The notes under the pieces are model-generated. The model was not told the origin of the DNA. It made no database searches and worked only from the letters and a program-made list of their open reading frames with translations. A stretch of 64,000 bases of DNA from Shewanella gelidimarina (GTDB taxonomy: Bacteria > Pseudomonadota > Gammaproteobacteria > Enterobacterales > Shewanellaceae): positions 248,001 through 312,000 of the forward strand of contig NZ_JAKIKW010000002.1 in the NCBI RefSeq assembly GCF_023283945.1, in the 5' to 3' direction. Numbering within the stretch: the stretch's first letter is position 1; the number at the start of each line of letters is the position of its first letter. A program made the position numbers and the translations under genes. Positions 19,676-29,189 of this stretch are shown here, piece after piece.

Positions 19676-21235
19676 TTGAGTAGAAAGCTATTTAGGTCAG
19701 GCATGATAGTCAGTGCTATGACACTAATTTCACGTGTTTTAGGGTTAGTGAGAGACGTTGTTATCGCTAATATTATGGGCGCAGGCAGTAGCGCCGATGT
19801 TTTTTTCTTTGCTAATAAAATTCCTAATTTTTTAAGGCGCCTGTTTGCTGAAGGTGCTTTTGCACAGGCATTCGTCCCCGTTTTAACCGAATATCAAGAA
19901 AAAAACAGCGATGAAGAGATAAGAGACCTACTGGGTAAGGTTGCTGGCACGCTCGGTGTGTTAGTTAGCGTTGTAACCTTAGTCGGCGTCATAGCTTCAC
20001 CCGTGTTGGCAGCATTGTTCGGTGGTGGTTGGTTTCTTGCTTGGTTGAATGATGCTCCTGGCGGAGAAAAATTTGAACTAGCCGCGTTAATGTTGAAGAT
20101 AACCTTTCCCTATTTATGGTTTATTACTTTTACAGCATTGGCGGGATCTATTTTAAATACTCGTGGGCGTTTTGCGGTTTCTGCTTTCACCCCGGTGTTC
20201 CTCAATATTGCCATTATTGCCGCGGCTCTGTTTTTAGTTCCCAATATTGAACAGCCTGAAATAGGATTAGCGTGGGGAGTTTTTTTTGGTGGCTTGATTC
20301 AATTTTTGTTTCAAATCCCTTTTCTTATCAGAGAAAAAGCGATTGTTAAACCAAGCTGGGGATGGCGTCACCCAGGGGTTACTAAGATTCGAACTTTAAT
20401 GATCCCAGCACTTTTCGGGGTGTCGGTGTCACAAATTAACCTGTTATTTGATACGTTTATCGCTAGTTTTTTAATGACGGGTTCAATCAGTTGGTTGTAT
20501 TACTCTGATCGATTACTTGAATTCCCATTAGGGCTGTTTGGTATCGCAATAGCGACGGTGATTTTACCGGCACTCTCTAAACGTCATGTTAATGCTGAGA
20601 GCGAAGGGTTTTCACAGACAATGGATTGGGGCGTTAAAGCGATTATTTTATTAGGTTTACCGGCCATGTGTGGCTTGATTATGCTTGCTAAGCCCATGCT
20701 CATGGTGCTGTTTATGCGCGGTGCGTTTACCTATGATGATGTTGAAATGGCGTCATACAGTTTGATGGCATACGGTAGTGGGCTACTGAGCTTTATGTTG
20801 ATAAAAATCTTGGCACCGGGTTATTACTCTCGCCAAGATACTAAAACGCCAGTGCGTTACGGTATTATCGCCATGATAAGTAATATGGTGTTTAACCTCA
20901 TTTTCGCCATCCCATTCGGCTATGTCGGTCTTGCTATTGCGACTTCTATGTCAGCGGCACTTAATGCTTGTCTGCTATACCGAGGGTTGCATAAAGCGAA
21001 TGTATATCGGCTGAGTACCTCGACCATTATGTTTTCCGTTAAGACGCTGGTTGCGGCACTGATTATGTTAGCGGTTATTTACTATTTACAGCCATCCATC
21101 GCTGCTTGGTTAGATTTTTCGTTGTTAGATCGTGGAATGGAGCTTGCTAAATTGATTGTAATTGCTGCAACCTCGTACTTTATTTGCCTAGTTTGCTTCG
21201 GAATTCGCCCTTGGAAGATGAAAGCTGCAGTTTGA
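19676..21235 (+). CDS. murJ: lipid II flippase MurJ
   Basis: A 519-aa polytopic inner-membrane protein of the MOP superfamily that flips the peptidoglycan precursor lipid II to the periplasm. It begins MSRKLFRSGMIVSAMTLISRVLG and includes the MurJ signature FFFANKIPNFLRRLFAEGAFAQAFVP (conserved Arg and Glu essential in E. coli MurJ). About 14 membrane segments can be counted. The start is a TTG preceded by GGCAGGGGG; the next ATG would remove nine residues that look conserved, so TTG is preferred. It is the first gene of the murJ-ribF-ileS-lspA-fkpB-ispH row. Confidence 0.94.
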   Translation: MSRKLFRSGMIVSAMTLISRVLGLVRDVVIANIMGAGSSADVFFFANKIPNFLRRLFAEGAFAQAFVPVLTEYQEKNSDEEIRDLLGKVAGTLGVLVSVVTLVGVIASPVLAALFGGGWFLAWLNDAPGGEKFELAALMLKITFPYLWFITFTALAGSILNTRGRFAVSAFTPVFLNIAIIAAALFLVPNIEQPEIGLAWGVFFGGLIQFLFQIPFLIREKAIVKPSWGWRHPGVTKIRTLMIPALFGVSVSQINLLFDTFIASFLMTGSISWLYYSDRLLEFPLGLFGIAIATVILPALSKRHVNAESEGFSQTMDWGVKAIILLGLPAMCGLIMLAKPMLMVLFMRGAFTYDDVEMASYSLMAYGSGLLSFMLIKILAPGYYSRQDTKTPVRYGIIAMISNMVFNLIFAIPFGYVGLAIATSMSAALNACLLYRGLHKANVYRLSTSTIMFSVKTLVAALIMLAVIYYLQPSIAAWLDFSLLDRGMELAKLIVIAATSYFICLVCFGIRPWKMKAAV

Positions 21236-21300
21236 GGGCTGATTATAAAGACTAGCTGGTATATAATCCGCCCATTTACTCTCATGTGTCGTGTAGGATA

Positions 21301-22236
21301 ATGGAATTAATCCGCGGTATTTATAATATTTTGCCAAAGCATCATGGTTGCGTATTAACAATAGGCAACTTCGATGGTGTTCATCGTGGCCATGCGGAAG
21401 TGATTAATCGGCTTGTAGAAAAAGCGCAACATTTGGGCTTACCTGCAGTCGTAATGACATTTGAACCGCAACCACAAGAGTTTTTTCGATGCGAAAATGC
21501 ACCTGCTCGTTTGAGCTTGTTACGCGATAAGCTAATGTTACTCGATGAGTTAGCGATTGACCGGGTGTTATGTGTGAACTTTAATAAGAAGTTTGCTGAT
21601 TTTAGCGCGGAAGATTTTATTGAACAATTATTAGTTAAAGCGCTCGGTATTAAGTACTTAGTGGTTGGCGATGACTTTTGCTTTGGTCGCCAGCGTCAGG
21701 GTGATTTTGACATGCTACGTAAAGCCGGTGAGAAATACGGTTTTGCGGTAGTGAGTACGCAAAGCTTTATTTTAGGTGACAAGCGCGTCAGTTCTACAGA
21801 GGTAAGGCAGCTACTCGCTAGCGGTAATATGGAACAAGCAAGACGTTTGCTTGGACATCCTTTTATCCTTAGTGGCAAGGTTGCGCATGGTCAAAAAATT
21901 GGGCGAACGATTGGTTTCCCCACGGCTAATATCGCGTTAAAACGCAACGTTACGCCTGTTAGAGGTGTTTTTGCTGTTAAGTTTTATTGGGATAATAGCG
22001 ATATATATGAAGGCGTAGCAAACGTCGGTTTTAGACCAACAGTGAATGGTCAGGTATGTCAGTTAGAAGTCCACCTATTTGATTTTGACGGCGACCTTTA
22101 TGGTAAAGCAGTTGAAGTTGAATTGGTGGCAAAGATTAGAGACGAGCAGCCATTTGGATCACTAGATGCGCTGAAAAAACAAATTAAAAATGATGCCGAC
22201 AGAGCGAAAGCCCTGCTTGGCAGCGATGCAGGCTAA
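21301..22236 (+). CDS. ribF: bifunctional riboflavin kinase / FAD synthetase
   Basis: A 311-aa enzyme making FMN and then FAD from riboflavin. The N-terminal nucleotidyltransferase domain shows TIGNFDGVHRGH and the DFCFGR and SSTEVR motifs; the C-terminal kinase domain shows IGFPTANI and GVFAV. The ATG at 21301 is chosen over an in-frame GTG at 21286 because MELIRGIYN matches the usual start of the family. It lies 65 bases after murJ. No FMN riboswitch is visible in the short gap. Confidence 0.95.
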   Translation: MELIRGIYNILPKHHGCVLTIGNFDGVHRGHAEVINRLVEKAQHLGLPAVVMTFEPQPQEFFRCENAPARLSLLRDKLMLLDELAIDRVLCVNFNKKFADFSAEDFIEQLLVKALGIKYLVVGDDFCFGRQRQGDFDMLRKAGEKYGFAVVSTQSFILGDKRVSSTEVRQLLASGNMEQARRLLGHPFILSGKVAHGQKIGRTIGFPTANIALKRNVTPVRGVFAVKFYWDNSDIYEGVANVGFRPTVNGQVCQLEVHLFDFDGDLYGKAVEVELVAKIRDEQPFGSLDALKKQIKNDADRAKALLGSDAG

Positions 22237-22266
22237 TAGCTTAGCTAACAAAATGGTAAAGGGTCA

Positions 22267-25089
22267 ATGAGCGACTATAAATCTACTTTGAATTTGCCGG
22301 AAACTGAGTTTCCGATGCGTGGTAACTTGGCTAATCGTGAGCCAGAGATGTTAAAATCCTGGACCGAGAAAGGACTGTATCAACAGATCCGTGAGAGCCG
22401 TAAAGAGAGCAAGCCGTTTATTTTGCATGATGGTCCTCCATATGCAAACGGTGATATCCATATTGGTCACTCAGTTAATAAAATTCTTAAAGATATTATT
22501 ATCAAGTCAAAGACCATGTCTGGTTTTGATGCGCCATACATTCCTGGATGGGACTGTCATGGTCTACCTATTGAGCTCAAAGTAGAGCAAAAAGTCGGTA
22601 AGCCTGGCCACAAAGTTACGGCGGCAGAATTTCGTCAAAAATGCCGTGAATATGCGGCTAAGCAAGTTGATGGCCAACGTGATGACTTTATCCGTTTAGG
22701 TGTATTTGCTGATTGGCAAAACCCTTACTTAACTATGGATTTCGGCACTGAAGCAAACATCGTACGCTCACTATCAAAAGTGATTGAGAGCGGACACTTG
22801 CACAAAGGTGTTAAGCCTGTGCATTGGTGTACTGATTGTGGTTCTGCTCTGGCGGAAGCTGAAGTTGAATATGAAGACAAGATGTCTCCGGCAATCGATG
22901 TGGCTTTTTCAGTTGTCGATAAGGGCGCCTTGCTCACTAAGTTTGGTGTTACTGAATACCCACATAACATCTCGATGGTTATCTGGACGACAACGCCTTG
23001 GACTCTGCCTGCTAACCGCGCGTTGGCTGTTGCTGGCAATATCGAATACTCTTTGGTTGAGATGGTCAAAGAAGGCCAAACTCAAGCACTTGTATTAGCT
23101 GAAGACTTAGTTGAATCATGTGTTGAACGATTTGGTGCTGAGTCGCATAAAGTGCTGGCGAACGTACTGGGTTCTGAACTTGAGCTATTACGCTTTAATC
23201 ACCCATTTTATGCTTTTGATGTGCCGGTTATCTTAGCGGATCACGTTACTGTTGATTCAGGTACGGGTATTGTTCATACCGCACCTGGCCATGGCCAAGA
23301 CGATTTCATTGTTGGCCAAAAGTATGGTTTAGAAGTTGCTAATCCAGTGGGTGACAATGGTGTTTATAAAGCCGACACCGAGATTTTTGCAGGACAACAC
23401 GTCTTCAAAGCGAACAAGAGCGTCGTCACGTTATTGGAAGAGAAGGGAGCACTGCTTAATCATATTGCGATTAATCATAGCTACCCACATTGCTGGCGTC
23501 ATAAAACACCGATTATCTTCCGCGCGACTCCGCAGTGGTTTATCTCAATGGATCAAAAAGGGCTGCGTCAACAAGCCTTGGGTGAAATCGAGAAAACACA
23601 GTGGATCCCTGATTGGGGCCAAAGCCGCATAGAGAAAATGGTTGAGAACCGTCCAGATTGGTGTATCTCACGCCAACGTACCTGGGGGGTGCCAATTGCC
23701 TTATTTGTACACCGCGAAACAGATGAACTTCATCCTGATAGCGTCTCGCTAATGGAAAGAGTGGCTAACCGTATCGAGCAAGAAGGTATTCAAGCTTGGT
23801 GGGATTTAGATGCTTCTGAGCTTCTAGGTGATGAAGCTGACCAATACCGTAAAGTGACCGATACGTTAGACGTATGGTTTGACTCCGGCTCAACATTCTC
23901 ATCTGTTGTTGCAGCGCGTCCAGAGTTTAATGGCCATGAAGTTGACCTTTATTTAGAAGGTAGCGATCAGCATCGTGGTTGGTTCATGTCATCACTGATG
24001 ATCTCTACTGCGATGAATGGCAAAGCGCCTTATAAGCAAGTGCTGACTCATGGTTTTGCTGTTGATGGCAAAGGTCGCAAGATGTCTAAATCGGTTGGTA
24101 ACGTGATTGCTCCACAGCATGTCACCAACAAGCTTGGTGCCGACATACTGCGTTTATGGATAGCAGCAACCGATTATAGCGGTGAAATGACCGTGTCTGA
24201 CGAAATCCTCAAGCGCAGTGCTGATGCCTATCGTCGTATTCGTAACACGGCTCGTTTCCTATTGGCTAACATCAATGGCTTTAATCCAGAAAAAGATATG
24301 GTTGCCGTTGAAGATATGGTTGCTTTAGATCGTTGGGTTGTTCGCCGTGCAGCTGCATTGCAACAGGAACTGATTGAAGCTTACGACGAATATAACTTCC
24401 ATTCAGTGACTCAAAAGCTGATGCAGTTCTGCTCTGTTGAACTCGGTAGCTTCTACCTTGATATTATTAAAGACAGACAGTACACGGCTAAAGATGACAG
24501 TAATGCTCGTCGCAGCTGTCAATCAGCACTGTACCTTATCTCTGAGGCTATGGTTCGTTGGATGGCACCTATCTTGAGCTTCACCGCTGATGAGATTTGG
24601 AAACTACTTCCAGGTGAACGTAGTGAATTCGTATTTACAGAAATGTGGTATGAAGGCCTGACGTCTGTGACGCTTGATTCAGATCTTAACGATGAATACT
24701 GGGACCAATTGCTAGCTGTTCGCGCTGAAGTGAATAAAGTGATTGAAAGCGCTCGTCGTGAAAAGTTGATTGGCGGTTCGTTAGAAGCTGAAGTCACGCT
24801 ATACGCTGATGAAGCACTGTCTACCGTACTTAACACTTTGGGTGATGAGTTACGCTTCGTGTTACTGACCTCTAAGACAGATGTCGTGGCGCTTACTCAA
24901 GCACCTGTGGATGCTATAGACACCGAGCTTGCGACACTGAAGCTAGGGCTGAAAAAGTCTGAAGCTGAGAAGTGCGAGCGCTGCTGGCACCATAGAGAGG
25001 ATGTTGGCCAAGTGGTTGAACATCCAACGCTTTGTACGCGTTGTGTTACCAATATTGAAGGTGAAGGCGAAACTCGCCAGTTTGCATAA
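22267..25089 (+). CDS. ileS: isoleucyl-tRNA synthetase
   Basis: A 940-aa class I synthetase charging tRNA-Ile. HIGH is at residues 65-68 and KMSKS at 605-609. The editing (CP1) domain lies between, with [15 protein letters not shown]-terminal zinc site is formed by CERCWHH and CTRCV. Size agrees with the E. coli enzyme (938 aa). It is 30 bases after ribF and 13 bases before lspA in the conserved operon. Confidence 0.98.
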   Translation: MSDYKSTLNLPETEFPMRGNLANREPEMLKSWTEKGLYQQIRESRKESKPFILHDGPPYANGDIHIGHSVNKILKDIIIKSKTMSGFDAPYIPGWDCHGLPIELKVEQKVGKPGHKVTAAEFRQKCREYAAKQVDGQRDDFIRLGVFADWQNPYLTMDFGTEANIVRSLSKVIESGHLHKGVKPVHWCTDCGSALAEAEVEYEDKMSPAIDVAFSVVDKGALLTKFGVTEYPHNISMVIWTTTPWTLPANRALAVAGNIEYSLVEMVKEGQTQALVLAEDLVESCVERFGAESHKVLANVLGSELELLRFNHPFYAFDVPVILADHVTVDSGTGIVHTAPGHGQDDFIVGQKYGLEVANPVGDNGVYKADTEIFAGQHVFKANKSVVTLLEEKGALLNHIAINHSYPHCWRHKTPIIFRATPQWFISMDQKGLRQQALGEIEKTQWIPDWGQSRIEKMVENRPDWCISRQRTWGVPIALFVHRETDELHPDSVSLMERVANRIEQEGIQAWWDLDASELLGDEADQYRKVTDTLDVWFDSGSTFSSVVAARPEFNGHEVDLYLEGSDQHRGWFMSSLMISTAMNGKAPYKQVLTHGFAVDGKGRKMSKSVGNVIAPQHVTNKLGADILRLWIAATDYSGEMTVSDEILKRSADAYRRIRNTARFLLANINGFNPEKDMVAVEDMVALDRWVVRRAAALQQELIEAYDEYNFHSVTQKLMQFCSVELGSFYLDIIKDRQYTAKDDSNARRSCQSALYLISEAMVRWMAPILSFTADEIWKLLPGERSEFVFTEMWYEGLTSVTLDSDLNDEYWDQLLAVRAEVNKVIESARREKLIGGSLEAEVTLYADEALSTVLNTLGDELRFVLLTSKTDVVALTQAPVDAIDTELATLKLGLKKSEAEKCERCWHHREDVGQVVEHPTLCTRCVTNIEGEGETRQFA

Positions 25090-25102
25090 TAAAGGATCTG
25101 TA

Positions 25103-25615
25103 ATGCCCACTTCTTGGAAAGACAGTGGCCTACGTTGGTATTGGATAGTTGTGTTGGTGTTGCTTGCTGACCAACTGTCTAAACAGTGGGTTTTGTCCAG
25201 CTTTGAGCTGTATGAATCGGTAAAGTTATTACCGATATTTAACTTTACCTATGTGCGTAATTACGGCGCTGCATTTAGTTTTCTAAGTGATGCGGGGGGC
25301 TGGCAACGTTGGTTGTTCACTTTCGTCGCGGTTGGTTTTAGTGTGTTACTTTCTGTTTGGTTGCGTCAGCAGCCAAGCAAAATGTGGCGTTTAAATCTGG
25401 CTTACACATTAGTGATCGGCGGAGCACTAGGTAATTTAATAGATCGGTTGCAACATGGTTTCGTGGTCGATTTCTTAGATTTCTATTGGAACAGCAGTCA
25501 TTTTCCAGCATTTAATATTGCTGATTCTGCCATCTGCGTCGGTGCAGGGCTCATCATTTTGGATTCTTTTGTTTCCGGTAAAGATGTCAAAAAATCAGCA
25601 GATATAAAGGGGTAA
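25103..25615 (+). CDS. lspA: lipoprotein signal peptidase
   Basis: A 170-aa, four-helix inner-membrane aspartic protease (signal peptidase II) that cleaves prolipoproteins before the lipobox Cys. Catalytic Asp motifs GNLIDR and FNIADS, and the conserved NYGAAFSF, are visible. The ATG at 25103 has AAAGGA upstream; the longer open frame extending into ileS is not used. Lipoproteins in this window (small lipoprotein at 5160, M28 peptidase) are likely substrates. Confidence 0.96.
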   Translation: MPTSWKDSGLRWYWIVVLVLLADQLSKQWVLSSFELYESVKLLPIFNFTYVRNYGAAFSFLSDAGGWQRWLFTFVAVGFSVLLSVWLRQQPSKMWRLNLAYTLVIGGALGNLIDRLQHGFVVDFLDFYWNSSHFPAFNIADSAICVGAGLIILDSFVSGKDVKKSADIKG

Positions 25616-25620
25616 TCTAA

Positions 25621-26043
25621 GTGTCAGATATGCATTCAATTTTGTGTCACATGAACATAGTACTTGAAGATGGATCGACAGCTGAAAGTACCAAGGCGGC
25701 AGGCAAACCTGCTCGCTTTAATATTGGTGATGGAAGCTTAAGCCCAGCGTTTGAAGCCGAAATTAGCAATTTATCAGTGGGTGATAGCCATAGCTTTACT
25801 TTGCAGCCAGCTGATACTTTCGGCGTGTCTAACCCTGATGCTGTACACCATATGGATAAGAGCCGCTTCCCTGCTGATATGAAGCTTGAAGCGGGTGTTA
25901 TTGTTAGTTTTGGCGGCCCAGGTGGCAGCGAAATACCCGGTATGGTAAGAGATGTTGTTGGTGACTCTGTCACTGTCGACTTGAATCATCCATTAGCGGG
26001 TCAAGTGCTAACATTTGAACTTGAAGTGGTACAGGTACTGTAA
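25621..26043 (+). CDS. fkpB: FKBP-type peptidyl-prolyl isomerase
   Basis: A 140-aa SlpA/FkpB-type enzyme: an FKBP fold with an inserted flap domain (about residues 65-115), catalysing proline isomerisation and acting as a chaperone. It starts with GTG, five bases after lspA, and is followed two bases later by ispH. This lspA-fkpB-ispH order is standard in gammaproteobacteria. Confidence 0.93.
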   Translation: MSDMHSILCHMNIVLEDGSTAESTKAAGKPARFNIGDGSLSPAFEAEISNLSVGDSHSFTLQPADTFGVSNPDAVHHMDKSRFPADMKLEAGVIVSFGGPGGSEIPGMVRDVVGDSVTVDLNHPLAGQVLTFELEVVQVL

Positions 26044-26045
26044 TT

Positions 26046-26975
26046 ATGAAGATTCTTTTAGCAAACCCTCGCGGTTTTTGTGCTGGCGTTGATCGTGCAA
26101 TTAGTATTGTTGAACGAGCATTAGAGCTATTTTCTCCACCTATCTATGTGCGACATGAAGTTGTTCATAACCGTTATGTGGTGCAAAACCTTAAAGATCG
26201 TGGTGCCGTGTTTGTTGAAGAATTAGATCAGGTGCCCGATAACAGCATTGTCATTTTTAGCGCTCACGGCGTATCGCAAGCGGTGCGTGCTGAAGCCAAA
26301 ACTCGTGGTCTTAAAGTGTTTGATGCGACATGCCCGCTTGTCACCAAGGTTCATTTACAGGTGACACGTGCAAGCCGTAAAGGTATTGAATGCATTCTTA
26401 TTGGTCACGCCGGTCATCCTGAAGTTGAAGGCACTATGGGTCAATATGATAACCCAGAGGGCGGAGTTCATTTAGTTGAGTCTCCAGCCGATGTGGCTAA
26501 GCTGAAAGTTAAAAATGCGGATAACTTATGCTTTGTGACTCAAACAACATTATCAGTGGATGATACTGCGGATGTGATAGCTTCTTTGCAGAAGAAGTAC
26601 CCTGGGATAGAAGGCCCACGCAAAGATGATATTTGTTATGCAACGCAAAATCGTCAGGATGCTGTACGTAACGTTGCTGAAGAGGTTGAGCTGTTTATTG
26701 TTGTGGGTTCTAAAAACAGTTCTAACTCTAATCGTTTGCGTGAATTGGCTCAAAAGAAAGGGACTAACTCTTATTTAGTTGATAATGCAGATGATGTGGA
26801 CCCTAATTGGTTTAATGGTGTTCAACGTGTTGCTGTAACCGCTGGAGCATCTGCACCAGAAGTGTTAGTTAAGCAAGTTGTTGATGCTATCGCGGATATG
26901 GCGCCAAGCGTTATTACCGAAGTCGAAGGCCGATTGGAAGATACAGTATTTGCTGTCCCCGCCGAGTTACGCTAA
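26046..26975 (+). CDS. ispH: 4-hydroxy-3-methylbut-2-enyl diphosphate reductase
   Basis: A 309-aa [4Fe-4S] enzyme making IPP and DMAPP in the last step of the MEP isoprenoid pathway. Cluster ligands are Cys12 in [10 protein letters not shown], the Cys of DATCPLVTK and the Cys of [10 protein letters not shown]. The active-site Glu lies in [10 protein letters not shown] and [10 protein letters not shown] is present. It is the last of the essential-gene row, ending in a clear terminator. Confidence 0.97.
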   Translation: MKILLANPRGFCAGVDRAISIVERALELFSPPIYVRHEVVHNRYVVQNLKDRGAVFVEELDQVPDNSIVIFSAHGVSQAVRAEAKTRGLKVFDATCPLVTKVHLQVTRASRKGIECILIGHAGHPEVEGTMGQYDNPEGGVHLVESPADVAKLKVKNADNLCFVTQTTLSVDDTADVIASLQKKYPGIEGPRKDDICYATQNRQDAVRNVAEEVELFIVVGSKNSSNSNRLRELAQKKGTNSYLVDNADDVDPNWFNGVQRVAVTAGASAPEVLVKQVVDAIADMAPSVITEVEGRLEDTVFAVPAELR

Positions 26976-26997
26976 AGCGAACATCGCACTGATTAAG

Positions 26998-27021
26998 AAG
27001 AGGCCTTAGGCCTCTTTTTTT
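26998..27021 (+). terminator. intrinsic terminator after ispH
   Basis: AAGAGGCC-TTA-GGCCTCTT followed by a T run. It separates the housekeeping operon from the pilin operon. Confidence 0.85.
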
Positions 27022-27204
27022 ATGCTTATAATTCAAGCACATCAATGACCTTTATGCCCAAATATATCACCAGGGTAAAGCTAACATTCGACTAAACTAC
27101 CATTAACCTGTATGCTAATTTAATCTTCCTAAGTTACAGATTTAAAACACTAAAAACATAAAGTTAACGTCAATAATATGACTAAAGCAAAGGAATTGAC
27201 AGTA

Positions 27205-27753
27205 ATGAAAAACCAACAAAAGGGCCTTTCCTTAATTGAAGTTATGGTCTCTTTAGTTATTTTAGTTGTTGGTCTAATTGGTATTTTTAATCTTCACATT
27301 ATTGCGAAACGCGGCAGTTTCGAATCCTTCCAGCAAACCCAGGCAGCGTACCTTGCCAACGATATCGTTAATCGAATGAAACTTAACAAGGCACAGTTGC
27401 CTGGATATGCTGGCACTTACGAAGGTAAGCTCACATTACCTTCTGCAGTTTGTGATGTCGCAGTTAACGTTAACATTGTTTGTAGCAATGGCGAATCCTT
27501 AGCTTGGGATCTTTATCAGTGGGAACAAAACATTAATGGTGCTTCAGAGCAGTTAAGAAACAAAAATGTGGGTGGATTAGATTCCCCAACAGCTTGTATT
27601 AGTGTCACTGGGAATGCAGTTATGGTGGTCATGACTTGGCGAGGGATAAGTGAAACGAGTGATGGTGCAGCAAAGCAGAATTCATTCGTTAAAGGTTGCG
27701 GTAGCAGCGATAAACGTCGACGAATTTTTATCGTCGAAACCGTAATTATTTAA
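27205..27753 (+). CDS. pilV: type IV minor pilin PilV
   Basis: A 182-aa prepilin. The leader MKNQQKG is followed by LSLIEVMVSLVILVVGL, i.e. cleavage after Gly7 with Glu5 of the mature form present. The ATG at 27205 gives this short leader; an upstream ATG at 27178 would lengthen it by nine residues. Four cysteines in the globular part may form disulphides. It starts the pilV-W-X-Y1-E operon, whose minor pilins prime type IVa pilus assembly at the inner membrane. Confidence 0.88.
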   Translation: MKNQQKGLSLIEVMVSLVILVVGLIGIFNLHIIAKRGSFESFQQTQAAYLANDIVNRMKLNKAQLPGYAGTYEGKLTLPSAVCDVAVNVNIVCSNGESLAWDLYQWEQNINGASEQLRNKNVGGLDSPTACISVTGNAVMVVMTWRGISETSDGAAKQNSFVKGCGSSDKRRRIFIVETVII

Positions 27754-27766
27754 ATTGGTGGCTCAG

Positions 27767-28741
27767 ATGATATTTGGACGCAATAAACAACTTGCTTTTT
27801 CGTTAGTTGAGTTAATGGTAGCTATGATTATTAGCTTGTTCTTGTCTGCGGGTATCTTTTCCATGTTCTCAATGTCTGCTACTAATGTCACCACTACCAG
27901 TCAGTTTACTCAATTGCAAGAAAATGGCCGTATAGCGTTAGCCATTATGGAAAGAGATATCAGTCAGTTAGGATTTATGGCCGATATGACGGGCACTGAT
28001 TTTGTTGTGGGGAGTAATACGCAAATTAACTCTTCAGCGGTACCTAATGATTGTGTCGGTGCTGGTGTTAATAATTCAACCTTACCTAATGCAACACCGT
28101 CGCATTTTCGCCGGCTTTGGGGTTATGAAAATGGCGTGAGCGCAACAACATTCAGTTGTCTAAGTGACGTAAATAGTAAAACAGATGTGTTACAGATAAA
28201 AAGACTTATTGGTACGCAGCAACCTATAGCACCGACTAATACTAAACGTCATTACGTTGTTGCGACCGCAAATCAGGCTATATTTTTTGAAGGAGCCGCC
28301 ACTCCACCAGCATTGTTAAATGGACGTTATTGGGAGTATCAACATCACATTTATTTTCTGCGTGATGATGGTGATATACCCATTTTAAGAAGACGGACAC
28401 TGACTGTGGGAAATGGTATGGGAAATGAAGAACAGCTCGTTGAAGGCATTGAGAACATGCGAGTATTATATGGTTTTGACAGTGACGGTGACGATACCGC
28501 TGATAGCTTTATGCCCGCGCAAAATGTCACTGAGCTGATGTGGGACAATAGAGTTTTTCAACGACTGGTAGCGCTTAGAGTTTATTTGTTAGTTAGAGCA
28601 ACAGAAGAAGACACCAGTTACACCAATACCACAGCTTATAGTTTAGGTGATAAAAAGTTTACAGCGCCTGGAGACCACTATAGGCGTAAAGTTGTATCAA
28701 CCACGGTTGTACTGGAAAACCCTGTAATGATAAGGAATTAG
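27767..28741 (+). CDS. pilW: type IV minor pilin PilW
   Basis: A 324-aa prepilin-like protein. The N-terminal segment FSLVELMVAMIISLFL is typical, but the residue before the processing site is Ala (QLA / FSLVE), not Gly. The ATG at 27767 has GGTGG upstream. It belongs to the minor pilin complex with PilV and PilX and lies 13 bases after pilV. Confidence 0.85.
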   Translation: MIFGRNKQLAFSLVELMVAMIISLFLSAGIFSMFSMSATNVTTTSQFTQLQENGRIALAIMERDISQLGFMADMTGTDFVVGSNTQINSSAVPNDCVGAGVNNSTLPNATPSHFRRLWGYENGVSATTFSCLSDVNSKTDVLQIKRLIGTQQPIAPTNTKRHYVVATANQAIFFEGAATPPALLNGRYWEYQHHIYFLRDDGDIPILRRRTLTVGNGMGNEEQLVEGIENMRVLYGFDSDGDDTADSFMPAQNVTELMWDNRVFQRLVALRVYLLVRATEEDTSYTNTTAYSLGDKKFTAPGDHYRRKVVSTTVVLENPVMIRN

Positions 28742-28746
28742 TTTCG

Positions 28747-29184
28747 ATGAAAAAACAGCAAGGCATAGTGCTCTTTTTTTCCTTAATAGTATTGATCATT
28801 ATGACGGTGATAGGTGTCGCTTTAGCGGTTAACTCTTCTCAGTCTATGCGTATGGCTGGGGCGGGCTCAGAAAGAATTGCAGCGATGGCTGCGGCCCATG
28901 GCGCACAAGCGCAGGTACTTGAAAACAATAAAGGCTCAGTGTTAGCCAACTCAATAATAGAGATTAAAACGATTGATAATACAATGGGTGTGAGTGTTGA
29001 AAATAAAATAACACCACTTCAGTTGCAGGATGTGAGCTGCCAGCGTAGTACAAAGGCGAGCTCTTCAAATTTAATTAGTTGCCGACGTTTTGAAGCGTCA
29101 AGTAAAGCAACGTTTGGTCGAAGTGATATGGGGGGACTCTCTGTTGTCGCCGGGATTGAACAAGAAGTGTTGACTGGGAGTTAA
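28747..29184 (+). CDS. pilX: type IV pilus assembly protein PilX
   Basis: A 145-aa protein with leader MKKQQG and the hydrophobic segment IVLFFSLIVLIIMTVIGVAL. The mature residue 5 is Phe rather than Glu, as is usual for PilX-type proteins. It is followed by SSQSMRMAGAGSERIAAM, characteristic of the PilX N-terminal family. It sits between pilW and pilY1 with gaps of 5 bases each, so it is surely cotranscribed. Confidence 0.85.
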   Translation: MKKQQGIVLFFSLIVLIIMTVIGVALAVNSSQSMRMAGAGSERIAAMAAAHGAQAQVLENNKGSVLANSIIEIKTIDNTMGVSVENKITPLQLQDVSCQRSTKASSSNLISCRRFEASSKATFGRSDMGGLSVVAGIEQEVLTGS

Positions 29185-29189
29185 GGATA

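Noticed and set aside
21236..21300. FMN riboswitch upstream of ribF
   Set aside because: The gap is only 65 bases and lacks any RFN element; ribF is in an operon with murJ.
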